Shown: positions 1-9,048 of the stretch, piece by piece | How positions within the stretch are numbered: the first letter of the stretch is position 1 | Layout: every line of letters begins with the position of its first letter | Translations under genes and position numbers: made by a program | DNA from: Terribacillus halophilus | GTDB lineage: Bacteria; Bacillota; Bacilli; Bacillales; Amphibacillaceae | Assembly (NCBI RefSeq): GCF_900162685.1 | Contig: NZ_LT727828.1 | Coordinates: 894,824 to 958,823, forward strand | Direction of reading: 5' to 3' | DNA: 64,000 bases | Notes under the pieces: model-generated | The model's database searches: none | Told to the model about the DNA's origin: nothing | What the model saw: only the letters and a program-made list of their open reading frames with translations

Positions 1-2169
1 TTCGCTAATACATCTGAAGATGGCTTGAAGAAAACAGAGCTGATTACAGTCTTCATCATTGTAGGGCTTCTGTTAGTCGTATTCCGTTCCATTGTAACGC
101 CGTTTGTACCATTAATTACGGTCGGAATAACGTATTTGATTAGTCAGGGCATTCTGGCAATCTTAGTGGATACACTGGACTTCCCGATTTCTACCTTTAC
201 ACAGACCTTCCTAGTCGCGATATTGTTCGGTATTGGTACCGATTATTGTATCCTGCTGCTGAGCCGTTTCCGAGAAGAGCTGGCGAACGGGCATGGTAAG
301 GTCGAGGCAACTGTTACAGCTTACCGGACTGCTGGACGTACACTGCTCATTAGTGCAATAGCAGTGTTTGTAGGATTTGCGTCCATCTTCTTTGCTAAAT
401 TTGCGATCTTCCAGTCTGCTGTAGGTGTGGCAGTCGGGGTCGCTGTTCTGCTGATCGTTCTTGTAACGGTGCTGCCGCTATTTATGGTAACGCTAGGAGA
501 GAAGTTATTCTGGCCTTCGAAAAAAGCAGCTTCTCATGGAGACAATAAGCTTTGGCATTTCCTTGGTCGCCACTCAGTTGCCAGACCGGTGTTGTTCTTG
601 GCCATAACAGCTGTGATTACGGTTCCGTTTGTATTGACTTATGACGAACAAGTTTCCTTTAACTCAACAGAGGAAATTAGCAGTGATTACAAGTCAATTA
701 AAGGGCTAAATGCGATTGGTGATGCAATCGGTAAAGGCGAAGCAATGCCGATTCAAATCGTCATCAAAGATGATGAAAATCTCACTACAAGCAATACATT
801 GCCTTATCTTGATCCGTTGAGTGATGCAATCAACAAAATTGATCATGTTGAAAAAGTGCGGACAGCAACACAGCCGACAGGTGATAAAATTGACGACTTG
901 TATGTAGACGCTCAGAACGGCCAAATTGCTGACGGTATCAATGATGCTGTTACTGGAATTGGCGATGTACAAGATGGTTTGACACAGGTTCAAGATGGAT
1001 TGAACCAAATAACTGGGCAAGCAGGTAATGCTGGCGGCTCTTCAGGCGGTGGGCTTTCTCAAGCAACAGAAGGTCTGGGGCAAGTCAATACAGCATTACA
1101 GCAAGTTTCAACGCAGCTGCAGCAAACAGGTAATGTGCAGCAGGCATCTGCTCAGCTGACAGGAATCAGTCAACAACTAGGAGAAATTCAAGCTGGTCTT
1201 GAACAGGCGAATACGCAACTGCAAGGACAGCAAGAACAAGTTGGCACACTAACAGATTCCTTGCAGCAGCTGGCTGATGGTGTTGGTTCTGCAAATGAAG
1301 GTTTGACGCAAGTTTCCGACGGACTAACAACAGCTGCGGATACACTGCAAGCGATTAGTGACAGTGAGTCTGTGCGTGATACAGGGATGTATATTCCGGA
1401 AGATGCGCTAGAAGGTGATTTCCAAGAAAGCATTGATACGTATGCGTTCAATGATGGGGAAGGTGTCACCATTGATGTCGTCTTGGATGCAGATCCGTAC
1501 TCGGAGGAAGCAATCCGTACATTGGATACGATTAAAGAACGTGTAAGTGCAGAAGTGGAAGGTACACCGTATGAAAATGCAGAAATTGTTTATGTGGGCG
1601 TTACAAGTACGAACGCTGATCTAGAGGAGCTGTCCACTACGGACCTTTCTCGGACAATGGTGATTATGATGGTTGGCTTGTTCCTCATTTTAACCTTGCT
1701 ATTCCGTTCTATGATTATTCCGGCGTACATGATTGGATCCTTGCTGCTTACTTACTACACTGCAATATCCATTACAGAATTAATCTTTGTGAACGGCTTG
1801 GATTACGCAGGTGTAAGCTGGGCGGTACCATTCTTTAGCTTTGTTATTCTTATTTCTCTCGGGGTGGATTATTCAATCTTCCTGCTCGATCGTTTCACGG
1901 AAGAAGCGCGTGACGACTTGAACGGAGGTATGATTCACTCGATGAAGAAGATGGGATCGGTTATCATTACCGCATCAATCATTTTGGCAGGTACATTCGC
2001 TGCTATGATGCCATCTGGTGTATTAACACTGCTAGAAGTTGCTACTGTTATTATTATCGGTCTGCTTCTGTACGGACTGGTTATTCTGCCATTGCTTATC
2101 CCAGCTATCGCTGTCACACTTGGTGAGCTGAATTGGTGGCCGTTTAAACGGAAGCGGGATGACGAATAA
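1..2169 (+). CDS. MMPL/RND-family exporter, 5'-truncated by window edge
   Basis: The reading frame is open from base 1 (first codon TTC), so the gene starts outside the window; 722 C-terminal residues are present and an internal TTG at 25 should not be taken as a start. Two membrane bundles are visible, each with an MMPL-type motif (GTDYCILLLSRF near the start, GVDYSIFLLDRF near the end). Between them lies a long extracytoplasmic segment rich in Gln, Gly and Thr with heptad-like repeats, probably a coiled coil. The family (YdfJ-like in Bacillus) exports lipids or amphipathic compounds using the proton gradient. Substrate unknown. Repeat copy 1 directly downstream supplies a terminator. Confidence 0.85.
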   Translation, partial: FANTSEDGLKKTELITVFIIVGLLLVVFRSIVTPFVPLITVGITYLISQGILAILVDTLDFPISTFTQTFLVAILFGIGTDYCILLLSRFREELANGHGKVEATVTAYRTAGRTLLISAIAVFVGFASIFFAKFAIFQSAVGVAVGVAVLLIVLVTVLPLFMVTLGEKLFWPSKKAASHGDNKLWHFLGRHSVARPVLFLAITAVITVPFVLTYDEQVSFNSTEEISSDYKSIKGLNAIGDAIGKGEAMPIQIVIKDDENLTTSNTLPYLDPLSDAINKIDHVEKVRTATQPTGDKIDDLYVDAQNGQIADGINDAVTGIGDVQDGLTQVQDGLNQITGQAGNAGGSSGGGLSQATEGLGQVNTALQQVSTQLQQTGNVQQASAQLTGISQQLGEIQAGLEQANTQLQGQQEQVGTLTDSLQQLADGVGSANEGLTQVSDGLTTAADTLQAISDSESVRDTGMYIPEDALEGDFQESIDTYAFNDGEGVTIDVVLDADPYSEEAIRTLDTIKERVSAEVEGTPYENAEIVYVGVTSTNADLEELSTTDLSRTMVIMMVGLFLILTLLFRSMIIPAYMIGSLLLTYYTAISITELIFVNGLDYAGVSWAVPFFSFVILISLGVDYSIFLLDRFTEEARDDLNGGMIHSMKKMGSVIITASIILAGTFAAMMPSGVLTLLEVATVIIIGLLLYGLVILPLLIPAIAVTLGELNWWPFKRKRDDE

Positions 2170-2176
2170 AAGAACT

Positions 2177-2440
2177 AAGAGGCTGAGAGCAGAATGTTTT
2201 TAGCTAGTTAAAGATCCAAATGATACTGCGGTTTATAGCAGTATGGTTTGGATCTTTTTGCATTAGAAAGAAACTAAGATGAGAGCACCGCTTCGGAAAT
2301 ACACTCCGCTTTCCTGCGGGCGGCTGGTGAGCCTCCTCATGCAAAAAACGCACTGCGGGGTCTCCCCTAGCCTTCCTCCCGCGGGAGTCTCCGTGTATTT
2401 CCTGCGCTAATTTACGTTACGTGAAACCTACCCGAGCGTA
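2177..2440 (+). repeat. Dispersed repeat, copy 1 (modules A and B only)
   Basis: This is the first of four related elements (others at 34654, 41519 and 58960). It starts with an 'AAGAGGCTG' motif, then a terminator hairpin (module A), then a GC-rich hairpin (module B) containing TTTCCTGCGGGCGGCTGG and CCTCCCGCGGGAGTCTCC. The outer arms of module B are GGAAATACAC (about 2295) and GTGTATTTCC (about 2393). The third module of copies 2-4 is mostly missing here; similarity fades after about 2440. It fills most of the gap between the MMPL gene and the next gene. Confidence 0.85.
2210..2259 (+). terminator. Rho-independent terminator within repeat copy 1
   Basis: AAAGATCCAAA pairs with TTTGGATCTTT, extended by ATACTGC/GCAGTAT inside, and ends in a T-run. 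It terminates the MMPL gene. In the other repeat copies the same position holds a hairpin of different sequence but the same design. Confidence 0.85.
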
Positions 2441-2571
2441 AGAAGAAACACAGCACCTTCTCCAATAAAAAAATAATCTTCTCTGTATACTGTTGTTACT
2501 TTTCCTATTCTATTTTATGGACAAGTTTCTGTGTCTGCTAGCATATAGTAGCAGGGAATGGAGGTATGCGG

Positions 2572-2982
2572 ATGAAACGAAGCTTTGGATTGCGTCTTGT
2601 TCTAGCTGGGACGATGGTGATGGCTGGGCTGCTTTTTTTCTTCACTGATCGCTCTACTCATCCTGTTCCGTATAATGAGGTGCATAAAGACATGATTCGT
2701 CATGCATTAAAAGAAGTGAATGATACAGCGGTTGAGGAACTTGCTGTTTATGATACGTATGAAGTATTAGGTGCTGGATTTGAGCCAGAGGGCATTATCA
2801 GCCTGCGTATCCAAATAGAAGTGGAAACAGTTGATCATACGATGCTGCCTGTTTGGGAAGAAGTAAAAGAAGAGGCAGTGGATGTACTGAAAGCGCATGA
2901 TTTAGAAGATGATATCAATCGGGAGATTGAGCTGGAGATTGCATTCATGAATTCAGAAGGCGTGTTAATGCATACGCATTGA
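2572..2982 (+). CDS. Small membrane-anchored protein of unknown function
   Basis: A 136-residue protein with an N-terminal hydrophobic segment (about residues 8-25) and an acidic extracytoplasmic part. I do not recognise the family. An in-frame ATG at 2566 lies directly against GGAGGT (2560-2565); the ATG at 2572 has a normal 6-base spacing and is preferred. The gene is followed by its own terminator and appears monocistronic. Confidence 0.6.
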   Translation: MKRSFGLRLVLAGTMVMAGLLFFFTDRSTHPVPYNEVHKDMIRHALKEVNDTAVEELAVYDTYEVLGAGFEPEGIISLRIQIEVETVDHTMLPVWEEVKEEAVDVLKAHDLEDDINREIELEIAFMNSEGVLMHTH

Positions 2983-3010
2983 GCATGCGAAAAAGAGGCA
3001 TGCTTTTTTC
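2982..3010 (+). terminator. Terminator after the small membrane protein
   Basis: AGCATGC (2982-2988) pairs with GCATGCT (2998-3004), followed by six Ts. Confidence 0.8.
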
Positions 3011-3028
3011 TTTTGCTTAAAAAAGGCG

Positions 3029-3052
3029 TCTAGCGGGTATATACCTACTAGA
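3029..3052. promoter_or_regulatory. Imperfect 24-bp palindrome, candidate operator
   Basis: TCTAG and CTAGA arms flank a GGGTATATACC core; the 24 bases are self-complementary except for one C-A mismatch and one G-T pair. It sits just upstream of the 3075 gene where promoter elements are expected and has no T-run, so an operator is more likely than a terminator. The regulator is unknown. Confidence 0.4.
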
Positions 3053-3074
3053 CTGCAGGAAAGGGTGAGGCTAT

Positions 3075-3272
3075 ATGAAGCTGGCTGGCTACTTTGGATT
3101 CTTTATCCTGGCGCTTGGCTTTTTACTGCTCTTTGCCTTCACCGCCTATACAGTGTTTCTGATACTCACTGTACTATCCGGTGTTACAGGAGCATTCTTT
3201 TTATTCCGTGAGTTAAGAGCAAGAGAAAAGAAAGAACCAAGAGAACGAGATTATAATAGTGAGGAGAGCTAA
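3075..3272 (+). CDS. Small two-helix membrane protein
   Basis: A 65-residue protein with two hydrophobic segments (about residues 4-23 and 26-46) and a charged tail rich in Lys, Arg and Glu. GGGTGAGG lies upstream of the ATG. The stop is two bases from the start of the downstream hydrolase, so the two are probably co-transcribed. The family is not recognised. Confidence 0.6.
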   Translation: MKLAGYFGFFILALGFLLLFAFTAYTVFLILTVLSGVTGAFFLFRELRAREKKEPRERDYNSEES

Positions 3273-3274
3273 TC

Positions 3275-4081
3275 ATGGGTCATCACATTAAAACAAGAAC
3301 AGGACATACTATTTTCGCAGAAGACATCGGAACAGGCATACCAGTTGTATTTCTGCATGGTTGGCCGGTAAATCATAAGATGTTTGAATATCAAATGAAT
3401 GAACTGCCAAAGCAAGGATATCGCTTTATCGGAATTGACTTGCTTGGTTTCGGACAATCAGATAAACCGTGGAATACGTACACATATGATGCACAAGCGG
3501 AGGCTGTTCATGAAGTAGTCGAGCACCTCGGGTTAGACCATTTCGTCTTAGTCGGTTTTTCTATGGGCGGACCGATTGCTATCCGTTATACAAATAAATA
3601 CGGTGCTGCAAAAGTAGATAAACTTCTATTACTGTCCGCAGCAGCTCCTGTATTTACACAGCGTGATGCTTATCCGTTTGGCATGAAGAAAGAAGAAGCA
3701 GATGATATGATTGCCCAGCTGCAAACAGACCGACCTAAAACGCTGCATAATTTTGGAGAAATGTTCTTCGCCCAGGAACATTCCGAGTCATTTATGAAGT
3801 GGTTCTTCCATCTCGGTCTTGTGGCAAGCGGACACGGGACGATTCAAGCAATGGAAGCATTGCGCGATGAAGATCTACGCGACGAATTAGTGCATATTAG
3901 TGCACCGACTTATATCTTCCATGGACAGAAAGATGAAATTTGCCCATTTGATTTTGCCAATGAAATAACAGGCGGAATTGTGAACTCAACTGTTATTCCA
4001 TTTGAGCATAGTGGTCATGGACTGTTGTTCGATGAAAAAGAAAAATTCAATTCAGAGTTATTACGAGTATTGCAAGATTAA
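3275..4081 (+). CDS. Alpha/beta-fold hydrolase
   Basis: A 268-residue enzyme of the alpha/beta hydrolase fold. The nucleophile elbow GFSMGG gives Ser96, the likely acid is Asp220 (GQKDE) and the base His248 (HSGHG). HGW near residue 28 supplies the oxyanion hole. No signal peptide is seen, so it is cytoplasmic. It resembles the haloperoxidase/esterase branch, but the substrate cannot be told. GAGGAG precedes the ATG. Confidence 0.85.
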   Translation: MGHHIKTRTGHTIFAEDIGTGIPVVFLHGWPVNHKMFEYQMNELPKQGYRFIGIDLLGFGQSDKPWNTYTYDAQAEAVHEVVEHLGLDHFVLVGFSMGGPIAIRYTNKYGAAKVDKLLLLSAAAPVFTQRDAYPFGMKKEEADDMIAQLQTDRPKTLHNFGEMFFAQEHSESFMKWFFHLGLVASGHGTIQAMEALRDEDLRDELVHISAPTYIFHGQKDEICPFDFANEITGGIVNSTVIPFEHSGHGLLFDEKEKFNSELLRVLQD

Positions 4082-4090
4082 AGGAAGATA

Positions 4091-4122
4091 ATAGAGCTGA
4101 CAGGTTACGTCAGCTCTATTTG
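4091..4122 (+). terminator. Hairpin terminator after hydrolase gene
   Basis: An 11-bp perfect stem (ATAGAGCTGAC / GTCAGCTCTAT) with a 7-base loop. The T-run is short, so termination may be partial. Confidence 0.65.
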
Positions 4123-4143
4123 TAGTAGGCAGGAGGAAAAAAG

Positions 4144-5052
4144 TTGAATAGTGTATTGACTATAATCGGGATTAGCGTTGCTGTCATACTGATTGGTGTC
4201 GCTATATTTTATAATACGGGGGCGCGAAAACGGCCGATGCAAAATGCCGATCGGCACCGGGAACAGCTGAAGCTGGAGTGGGATACATTGAAAGTAAGAC
4301 CTACTGCTTTAGTGGACGAAGAACATGTTGGACATCTCAAAGATGCATTGGATCAATCATACTTGGAAAAGATCAATGACGCTTTTCGGCAGGAAAATTA
4401 TGATTGGAGCCAATCTAAAATTAACACCCAATTCCGCGGCATGTTCCGCTTCTTTTTGCTGGCATCCATTTTTCGCAGCAAAGAACTGTTTGACAAGGAC
4501 GTTCACCGTCTATGGGAAGTAATGCGTCGATTTGATGAAGAATACCAGGATTTTTGTTTTCGTTTCTTTGATGGTGAAATAACAGAGGATGCATCAGAAC
4601 GCGGAGAGCGCCATGCCGAAGAAAGAGAGCGGTTTGAAGTTAAGTATTTGATGCTTTTCCAATTAGGTGAACGCACACCTCAGATATGGGGAGAATTCTT
4701 CCAGTATGGTGATGGAAAGGACTTTGTTGAGTTTATCAGCAAGCATGACCTTGATCATATAAAACAAGAATACATGGCTGAAAATATTGCCCCGGCAGCA
4801 GAAAGAACGTTCGAAAACTTGTATCACCATATTAAATGGGGCATGGAAGCAGATGCAGAAGAACTTCGTACGCATCAAAGCGAGACAGAGGGAGCTGGAG
4901 AAGATAAAGATGTAGACGTTAGCATACTTTACTTCCTATCTATCCGCGGAGAAGCAACCGAAGAGGAAGAAGAAGAGCTGGGGAGGTTTACCGGCAAAGG
5001 GAGTGGATATCACGCCACAAATGAATCCTTCGGAAAGCTGCAGAAAATATAA
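4144..5052 (+). CDS. Membrane-anchored protein of unknown function
   Basis: A 302-residue protein starting at TTG, with AGGAGG seven bases upstream. One N-terminal transmembrane helix (about residues 4-22) is followed by a long, highly charged, mostly helical cytoplasmic region and a Glu-rich stretch near the C-terminus (about residues 272-283). I do not recognise the family and no catalytic motif is apparent. It is bracketed by terminators on both sides. Confidence 0.65.
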   Translation: MNSVLTIIGISVAVILIGVAIFYNTGARKRPMQNADRHREQLKLEWDTLKVRPTALVDEEHVGHLKDALDQSYLEKINDAFRQENYDWSQSKINTQFRGMFRFFLLASIFRSKELFDKDVHRLWEVMRRFDEEYQDFCFRFFDGEITEDASERGERHAEERERFEVKYLMLFQLGERTPQIWGEFFQYGDGKDFVEFISKHDLDHIKQEYMAENIAPAAERTFENLYHHIKWGMEADAEELRTHQSETEGAGEDKDVDVSILYFLSIRGEATEEEEEELGRFTGKGSGYHATNESFGKLQKI

Positions 5053-5065
5053 GGGTAAAAGGTTC

Positions 5066-5122
5066 AAAAAAAACGAACACATGCGAATTCAACTATAAGA
5101 ATTTGCTTGTGTTCGTTTTTTT
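5066..5122. terminator. Strong bidirectional terminator
   Basis: AAAAAACGAACACA pairs with TGTGTTCGTTTTTT, with an inner GAATTC/GAATT pairing; A-run on one side and T-run on the other. Confidence 0.85.
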
Positions 5123-5198
5123 AAAAATTTCACTGATTACTAAACAGGATAGTCTGATTATCATCTATATGTAATGTAGCGTAGAAGGTAAGATAAAA

Positions 5199-5212
5199 TG
5201 TAAGCGTTATCA
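5199..5212 (+). promoter_or_regulatory. Perfect cre site (CcpA)
   Basis: TGTAAGCGTTATCA matches the consensus TGWNANCGNTNWCA at every defined position. It lies 21 bases before the esterase start, so CcpA binding would block transcription when preferred sugars are present. Confidence 0.8.
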
Positions 5213-5232
5213 AAAAAGAGAGGGAGAGATTG

Positions 5233-7182
5233 ATGAGAAAATGTAAGGAAAAGAAATTATGGGCGCTCTTACTTAGCTTTCTAATTATTTTTACTTCGTT
5301 TTGTACCTTCCCTTTACAAACGGAGGCTGCAGTAGATTCACCTACCAAATTTGACTTTGGAACTGCTGCAAGTTCTGTGCAAGATGGGTATACGGCTGTC
5401 ACTTCTGAAATGGCATACTCAAAGACAGCTGGCTATGGCTTTGAAGATGTATCGAAAGTGAGCGCAACAGACAGAAATACGTCAGATCCTTTAAAATCAG
5501 ATTTTGTTTCCGCCACTGATACTTCTTTTAACGTAGATTTAGCGTATGGTGATTATTCTGTTACAATTCTCTCTGGTGACGAGGAAGAAGAAACAGACAT
5601 CGGAATTCAAGTAGAGGGTATTCAAAAGGTGCAAAGTTTGCATCTGGCAAGTGGTGAATATGAGGAACATGAATTTGAAATTTCACTTATAGATGGACAG
5701 CTAAACTTTAAATTCACAGAAGCAAATTCCAAAATTAACGCGATAATTATTGAGAAGATTCCAGAAAGAACGGAAGGTGCTAATCCGACTGTCTATATGG
5801 CAGGAGACTCCACAGTGCAAACGTATGATGAGTACTGGAGACCAGAAGCTGGTTGGGGTCAGATGATTCCGCAATTTTTTACTTCCGATATCGAATTTGA
5901 AAACCACGCCATTGGCGGAAGAAGCTCTAAGACTTTTATCAAGGAAGGGCGCTTAGATAACATTTTAAGGTCGATAAAACCGAATGACTACTTTCTGATT
6001 CAATTTGGACATAATGATGCCACAATCAGTGTGCCCGAACGCTATGCTTCTGTACTGGATTATAAGAATTACTTAAAATCTTATGTGTTAGGAGCCCGTC
6101 AGAGGGGTGCTATTCCTATCTTAGTCACGCCAATGGGCAGGAGAGATTTTAACGAAGAGACGGGCGAGTTCCGTGTCAGCTTCTCAGAATATGTGCAGGG
6201 TATGAAAGAAGTGGCTGATGAATTAGATGTGAAAGTTGTTGACCTAAGTGCACGCAGTGTTGCCTATTACAACAGCATTGGTCCAGAAGGAACACTTTCT
6301 GTATTCTTGTATACAGATCCTGGTGTTTATCCTGCTTTTCCAAATGGGTCAAAAGATAACACACATTTTCAGGAATACGGTGCTATTCAGCTGGCGCGTT
6401 TGGTAGCAGATGAAATAAGCAACCTGGAAATTCCATTATCGGAGCATGTAAAACAGATAGAACCTCCTAAAAAGGTTCCCTCCAAACCTTCAAAATTAAC
6501 GATAAGTAAAATTAGTAATGCAGGTGCTATGATTTCCTGGAAAACAGTAAAGAAGGCAGATATATATCGGATTTACAGCAAGCCTTCAACCAGCAATGCA
6601 TATAAATTAGTCGGCACTTCAACAGTTCCTCAGCTTTTCTTGACAGGCTTGGATGAGGAAACGAGCTACGATGTTTATGTGACAGCAGTTAATGGGAAAG
6701 GAGAATCTGCAGTATCGAAGGTGAAACAATTTACGACAAGTAAAGCGATGAAAAAATTTGATTTTGGTTTAGCCGGGAGCCCGGTAAAAGAGGGGTTCGA
6801 GGAAGTTAATCTAAGCACGATATATACAGCTGAACGCGGATACGGAATTGTTGATGCTGAAAACATGATTGGACGCGATCGCAATGCAGGGGACGATATA
6901 GTTCGCGATTGGATAGGTTATTTTGCAAAAGGTTGGGAATTCAACGTCGATGTGCCCGATGGAATATACGCGGTAAAGGTATATGTTGGAGACATGTCCG
7001 GTTCAGCCAGAACCAATTTAGTTATTGAGGGGCAAGACTATGGTCAGATTTCAGCCTCCAAGAACAATTATACTACAAGAGTTGTACCAGAGGTTCTTGT
7101 TGAGGATGGTCAACTAAACTTTGCGTTTGGAGGTACGACAGGGATAGTAAATGGGGTTGAGATTACTGCTGTACGTAACTGA
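5233..7182 (+). CDS. Secreted SGNH esterase (rhamnogalacturonan acetylesterase type) with FN3 and duplicated beta domains
   Basis: 649 residues from ATG 5233; a TTG just before it lies too close to the GGGAGAG ribosome site. A signal peptide covers about residues 1-32. The SGNH catalytic domain (about 180-405) has block I GDST (Ser193), GHND (Asn261) and a DNTH block (Asp375, His378), as in YesT/RhgT-type acetylesterases. It is followed by a fibronectin III domain (about 412-505). The segment before the catalytic domain (about 38-175) and the C-terminal segment (about 508-649) are recognisable duplicates: both start KFDFG and share a GYG...RN pattern and a DGQLNF motif. They may bind carbohydrate. 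Likely role: removing acetyl groups from pectin or a related plant polysaccharide. Confidence 0.85.
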   Translation: MRKCKEKKLWALLLSFLIIFTSFCTFPLQTEAAVDSPTKFDFGTAASSVQDGYTAVTSEMAYSKTAGYGFEDVSKVSATDRNTSDPLKSDFVSATDTSFNVDLAYGDYSVTILSGDEEEETDIGIQVEGIQKVQSLHLASGEYEEHEFEISLIDGQLNFKFTEANSKINAIIIEKIPERTEGANPTVYMAGDSTVQTYDEYWRPEAGWGQMIPQFFTSDIEFENHAIGGRSSKTFIKEGRLDNILRSIKPNDYFLIQFGHNDATISVPERYASVLDYKNYLKSYVLGARQRGAIPILVTPMGRRDFNEETGEFRVSFSEYVQGMKEVADELDVKVVDLSARSVAYYNSIGPEGTLSVFLYTDPGVYPAFPNGSKDNTHFQEYGAIQLARLVADEISNLEIPLSEHVKQIEPPKKVPSKPSKLTISKISNAGAMISWKTVKKADIYRIYSKPSTSNAYKLVGTSTVPQLFLTGLDEETSYDVYVTAVNGKGESAVSKVKQFTTSKAMKKFDFGLAGSPVKEGFEEVNLSTIYTAERGYGIVDAENMIGRDRNAGDDIVRDWIGYFAKGWEFNVDVPDGIYAVKVYVGDMSGSARTNLVIEGQDYGQISASKNNYTTRVVPEVLVEDGQLNFAFGGTTGIVNGVEITAVRN

Positions 7183-7286
7183 ATTGTGCTGTATAACTGA
7201 AGTATGTTGTAAGTAAGTAAAATAACAAAGGAAAAGAGCGTGTATTTCCATAACAACACGCATCTCTGTAAGAGCTCAATTAAGTT

Positions 7287-7320
7287 ATCGCCAATGTCAT
7301 GAGCATTGGCGATTTTTTTT
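7287..7320 (+). terminator. Terminator after esterase gene
   Basis: ATCGCCAATG pairs with CATTGGCGAT around a 7-base loop, followed by eight Ts. Confidence 0.9.
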
Positions 7321-7488
7321 GTATAAAGTTGCGTTAGGAAAGATTGGAGATTAGTTTGGTCGCGGCAACCATTTGATTAATAGAGGGTGAGCTAAAGGAA
7401 AGCCGCGTGTATCGGTGATCTTAGGCTGGCACACGTAATAAATCGTTATTTTCATCTTCTTATCTTCTGCTGCCAGTATACCAAATTG

Positions 7489-7517
7489 CTGACATTCCTT
7501 TCTGAAAAGCGTATGAT
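7489..7517 (+). promoter_or_regulatory. SigA-type promoter for HAD operon
   Basis: CTGACA (7489-7494), a 17-base spacer and TATGAT (7512-7517). The predicted transcript starts near 7524, downstream of an in-frame TTG at 7486, which supports ATG 7543 as the real start. Confidence 0.6.
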
Positions 7518-7542
7518 GGAGAAAAAGGAATGGAGCAACAGA

Positions 7543-8247
7543 ATGAAAGCAATTCTTTTTGATTTGGATGGAACTATTCATGATCGGCAGTCGACATTAC
7601 ATCGATTTCTGGAAGATCAATACAACCGATTTCAAGCGGACTTGGCTGGAGTTGATCTGCCTGCATTCAAAGAGGCATTTCTTGAACTGGATCAGCATGG
7701 GTATGTTGAAAAGCCGATTGTTTATAAGGAGCTGCTAACGCAATTCTCTTTGGATGCGAATTTAGAGCCAGTACTTACAACGGATTATTTTGAGCGGTTG
7801 GCACAGTTTGCGGTCGCTTATCCAGATGCGTTGGAGACGCTGCAGGAACTAAGTATGTCGTATACATTGGGCATCGTTACGAATGGACCAACTTTGCTGC
7901 AGCAGCAGGTCATTGAGCAGCTTGGATTGTATTGGCATTGTCAAAGCCTCCTTATTTCAGAAGCTGTTGGATTACGAAAACCAGATCCGGCTGTTTTTGA
8001 AATGGCATTGCTGGAGGTAGAAGCTCGTGCATCGGAAACCTTTTTCGTCGGAGATCATATCGAAAATGATATCATCGGGAGCAGGAACGCTGGCCTGCAG
8101 CCGGTCTTGTTTGGCGGTAAACTAGAGGGTGTGCCAAGCTTCAGCAATTGGCGTGTATTACCGGCGCTTGCTGGAAACTGGCAACCATCTGAGAAACAAA
8201 GCGAAGACAGCAATACAATATTAGACAAGGACGAAGCAAATACATAA
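7543..8247 (+). CDS. HAD-family hydrolase (phosphatase)
   Basis: 234 residues with the HAD motif I FDLDGT at the N-terminus, a TNG motif II, a RKPDP motif III and GDHIENDI as motif IV. The cap between motifs I and II is helical, as in subfamily I phosphatases. ATG 7543 is chosen because the promoter and ribosome site lie inside the upstream extension. The downstream Cof-type phosphatase follows after 12 bases and is probably co-transcribed. The substrate is unknown. Confidence 0.8.
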   Translation: MKAILFDLDGTIHDRQSTLHRFLEDQYNRFQADLAGVDLPAFKEAFLELDQHGYVEKPIVYKELLTQFSLDANLEPVLTTDYFERLAQFAVAYPDALETLQELSMSYTLGIVTNGPTLLQQQVIEQLGLYWHCQSLLISEAVGLRKPDPAVFEMALLEVEARASETFFVGDHIENDIIGSRNAGLQPVLFGGKLEGVPSFSNWRVLPALAGNWQPSEKQSEDSNTILDKDEANT

Positions 8248-8259
8248 GGAGTGGATACG

Positions 8260-9009
8260 GTGTCGGAGAATCAGAACCAATATAAAATGATCGCACTTGA
8301 TATGGACGGCACGATGCTTACCCCGCAGGATGAAATATCGGAAGCAAACAAACAAGCGATTCAGCGTGCGCAGGAAGAAGGTATACACGTTATTCTTAGC
8401 ACAGGCCGCGGTATTCGGACTTGTAAGCCTTATGCAGATGAGCTTGGTTTACAGTCGTATCTTGTAACAGTTAACGGCAGTGAAATCTGGACAGCGGATG
8501 GAGAATTGCTGGAGCGCGTCTTAATTGAGGATGACTTGATCAAAAAGATGAAGCGGCTGTCAGACAAGTATGAGACACATTTTTGGGCAGTTAGCACAGA
8601 GCATGTATTCCGCGGGAATTTCCCAGCAAATATGGAGGAATATGATTGGCTCAAGTTTGGCTTTGACACACCAGATGATAGCAAGCGTGACGCTATCGTT
8701 AAGGCGCTTTCCGATAAAGATGAACTAGAACTTTCTAACTCTAGTCTGACAAATATTGAAGTCAATGCTGTCGGTATCAACAAAGCAGAAGCAGTACAAA
8801 AGTTATGCGACCGTATTGGCATCAACATGGAGCAAGTCATCGCTATGGGCGATAGCTTGAATGATATTAAAATGATTCAAGCAGTTGGCTGCGGTGTAGC
8901 AATGGGAAATGCGCAAGATGCAGTAAAAGAAGTGGCAAACTACCAGACAGATACAAATGAAGCAGATGGGGTAGCAAAAGCGATCCATCATTTGCTAGGA
9001 TGGTCATAA
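8260..9009 (+). CDS. Cof-type HAD hydrolase
   Basis: About 250 residues of the Cof/YidA sugar-phosphatase branch: LDMDGTML (motif I), STGR (motif II) and GDSLNDIKMI (motif IV), with a large alpha/beta cap. A GTG at 8251 overlaps AAGGAG; the GTG at 8260 has an 8-base spacing and is preferred. Family members dephosphorylate sugar phosphates or flavin precursors. A short GC-rich hairpin (about 9007-9026) separates it from the next gene without a strong T-run. Confidence 0.8.
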   Translation: MSENQNQYKMIALDMDGTMLTPQDEISEANKQAIQRAQEEGIHVILSTGRGIRTCKPYADELGLQSYLVTVNGSEIWTADGELLERVLIEDDLIKKMKRLSDKYETHFWAVSTEHVFRGNFPANMEEYDWLKFGFDTPDDSKRDAIVKALSDKDELELSNSSLTNIEVNAVGINKAEAVQKLCDRIGINMEQVIAMGDSLNDIKMIQAVGCGVAMGNAQDAVKEVANYQTDTNEADGVAKAIHHLLGWS

Positions 9010-9048
9010 GCCCGGTTTTCCGGGTTTCCTACATAAGGGGGAAACAGA

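Noticed and set aside
8430-8840. A 136-codon minus-strand frame opposite the Cof-type phosphatase
   Set aside because: Antisense shadow of a gene with intact HAD motifs; no ribosome site.
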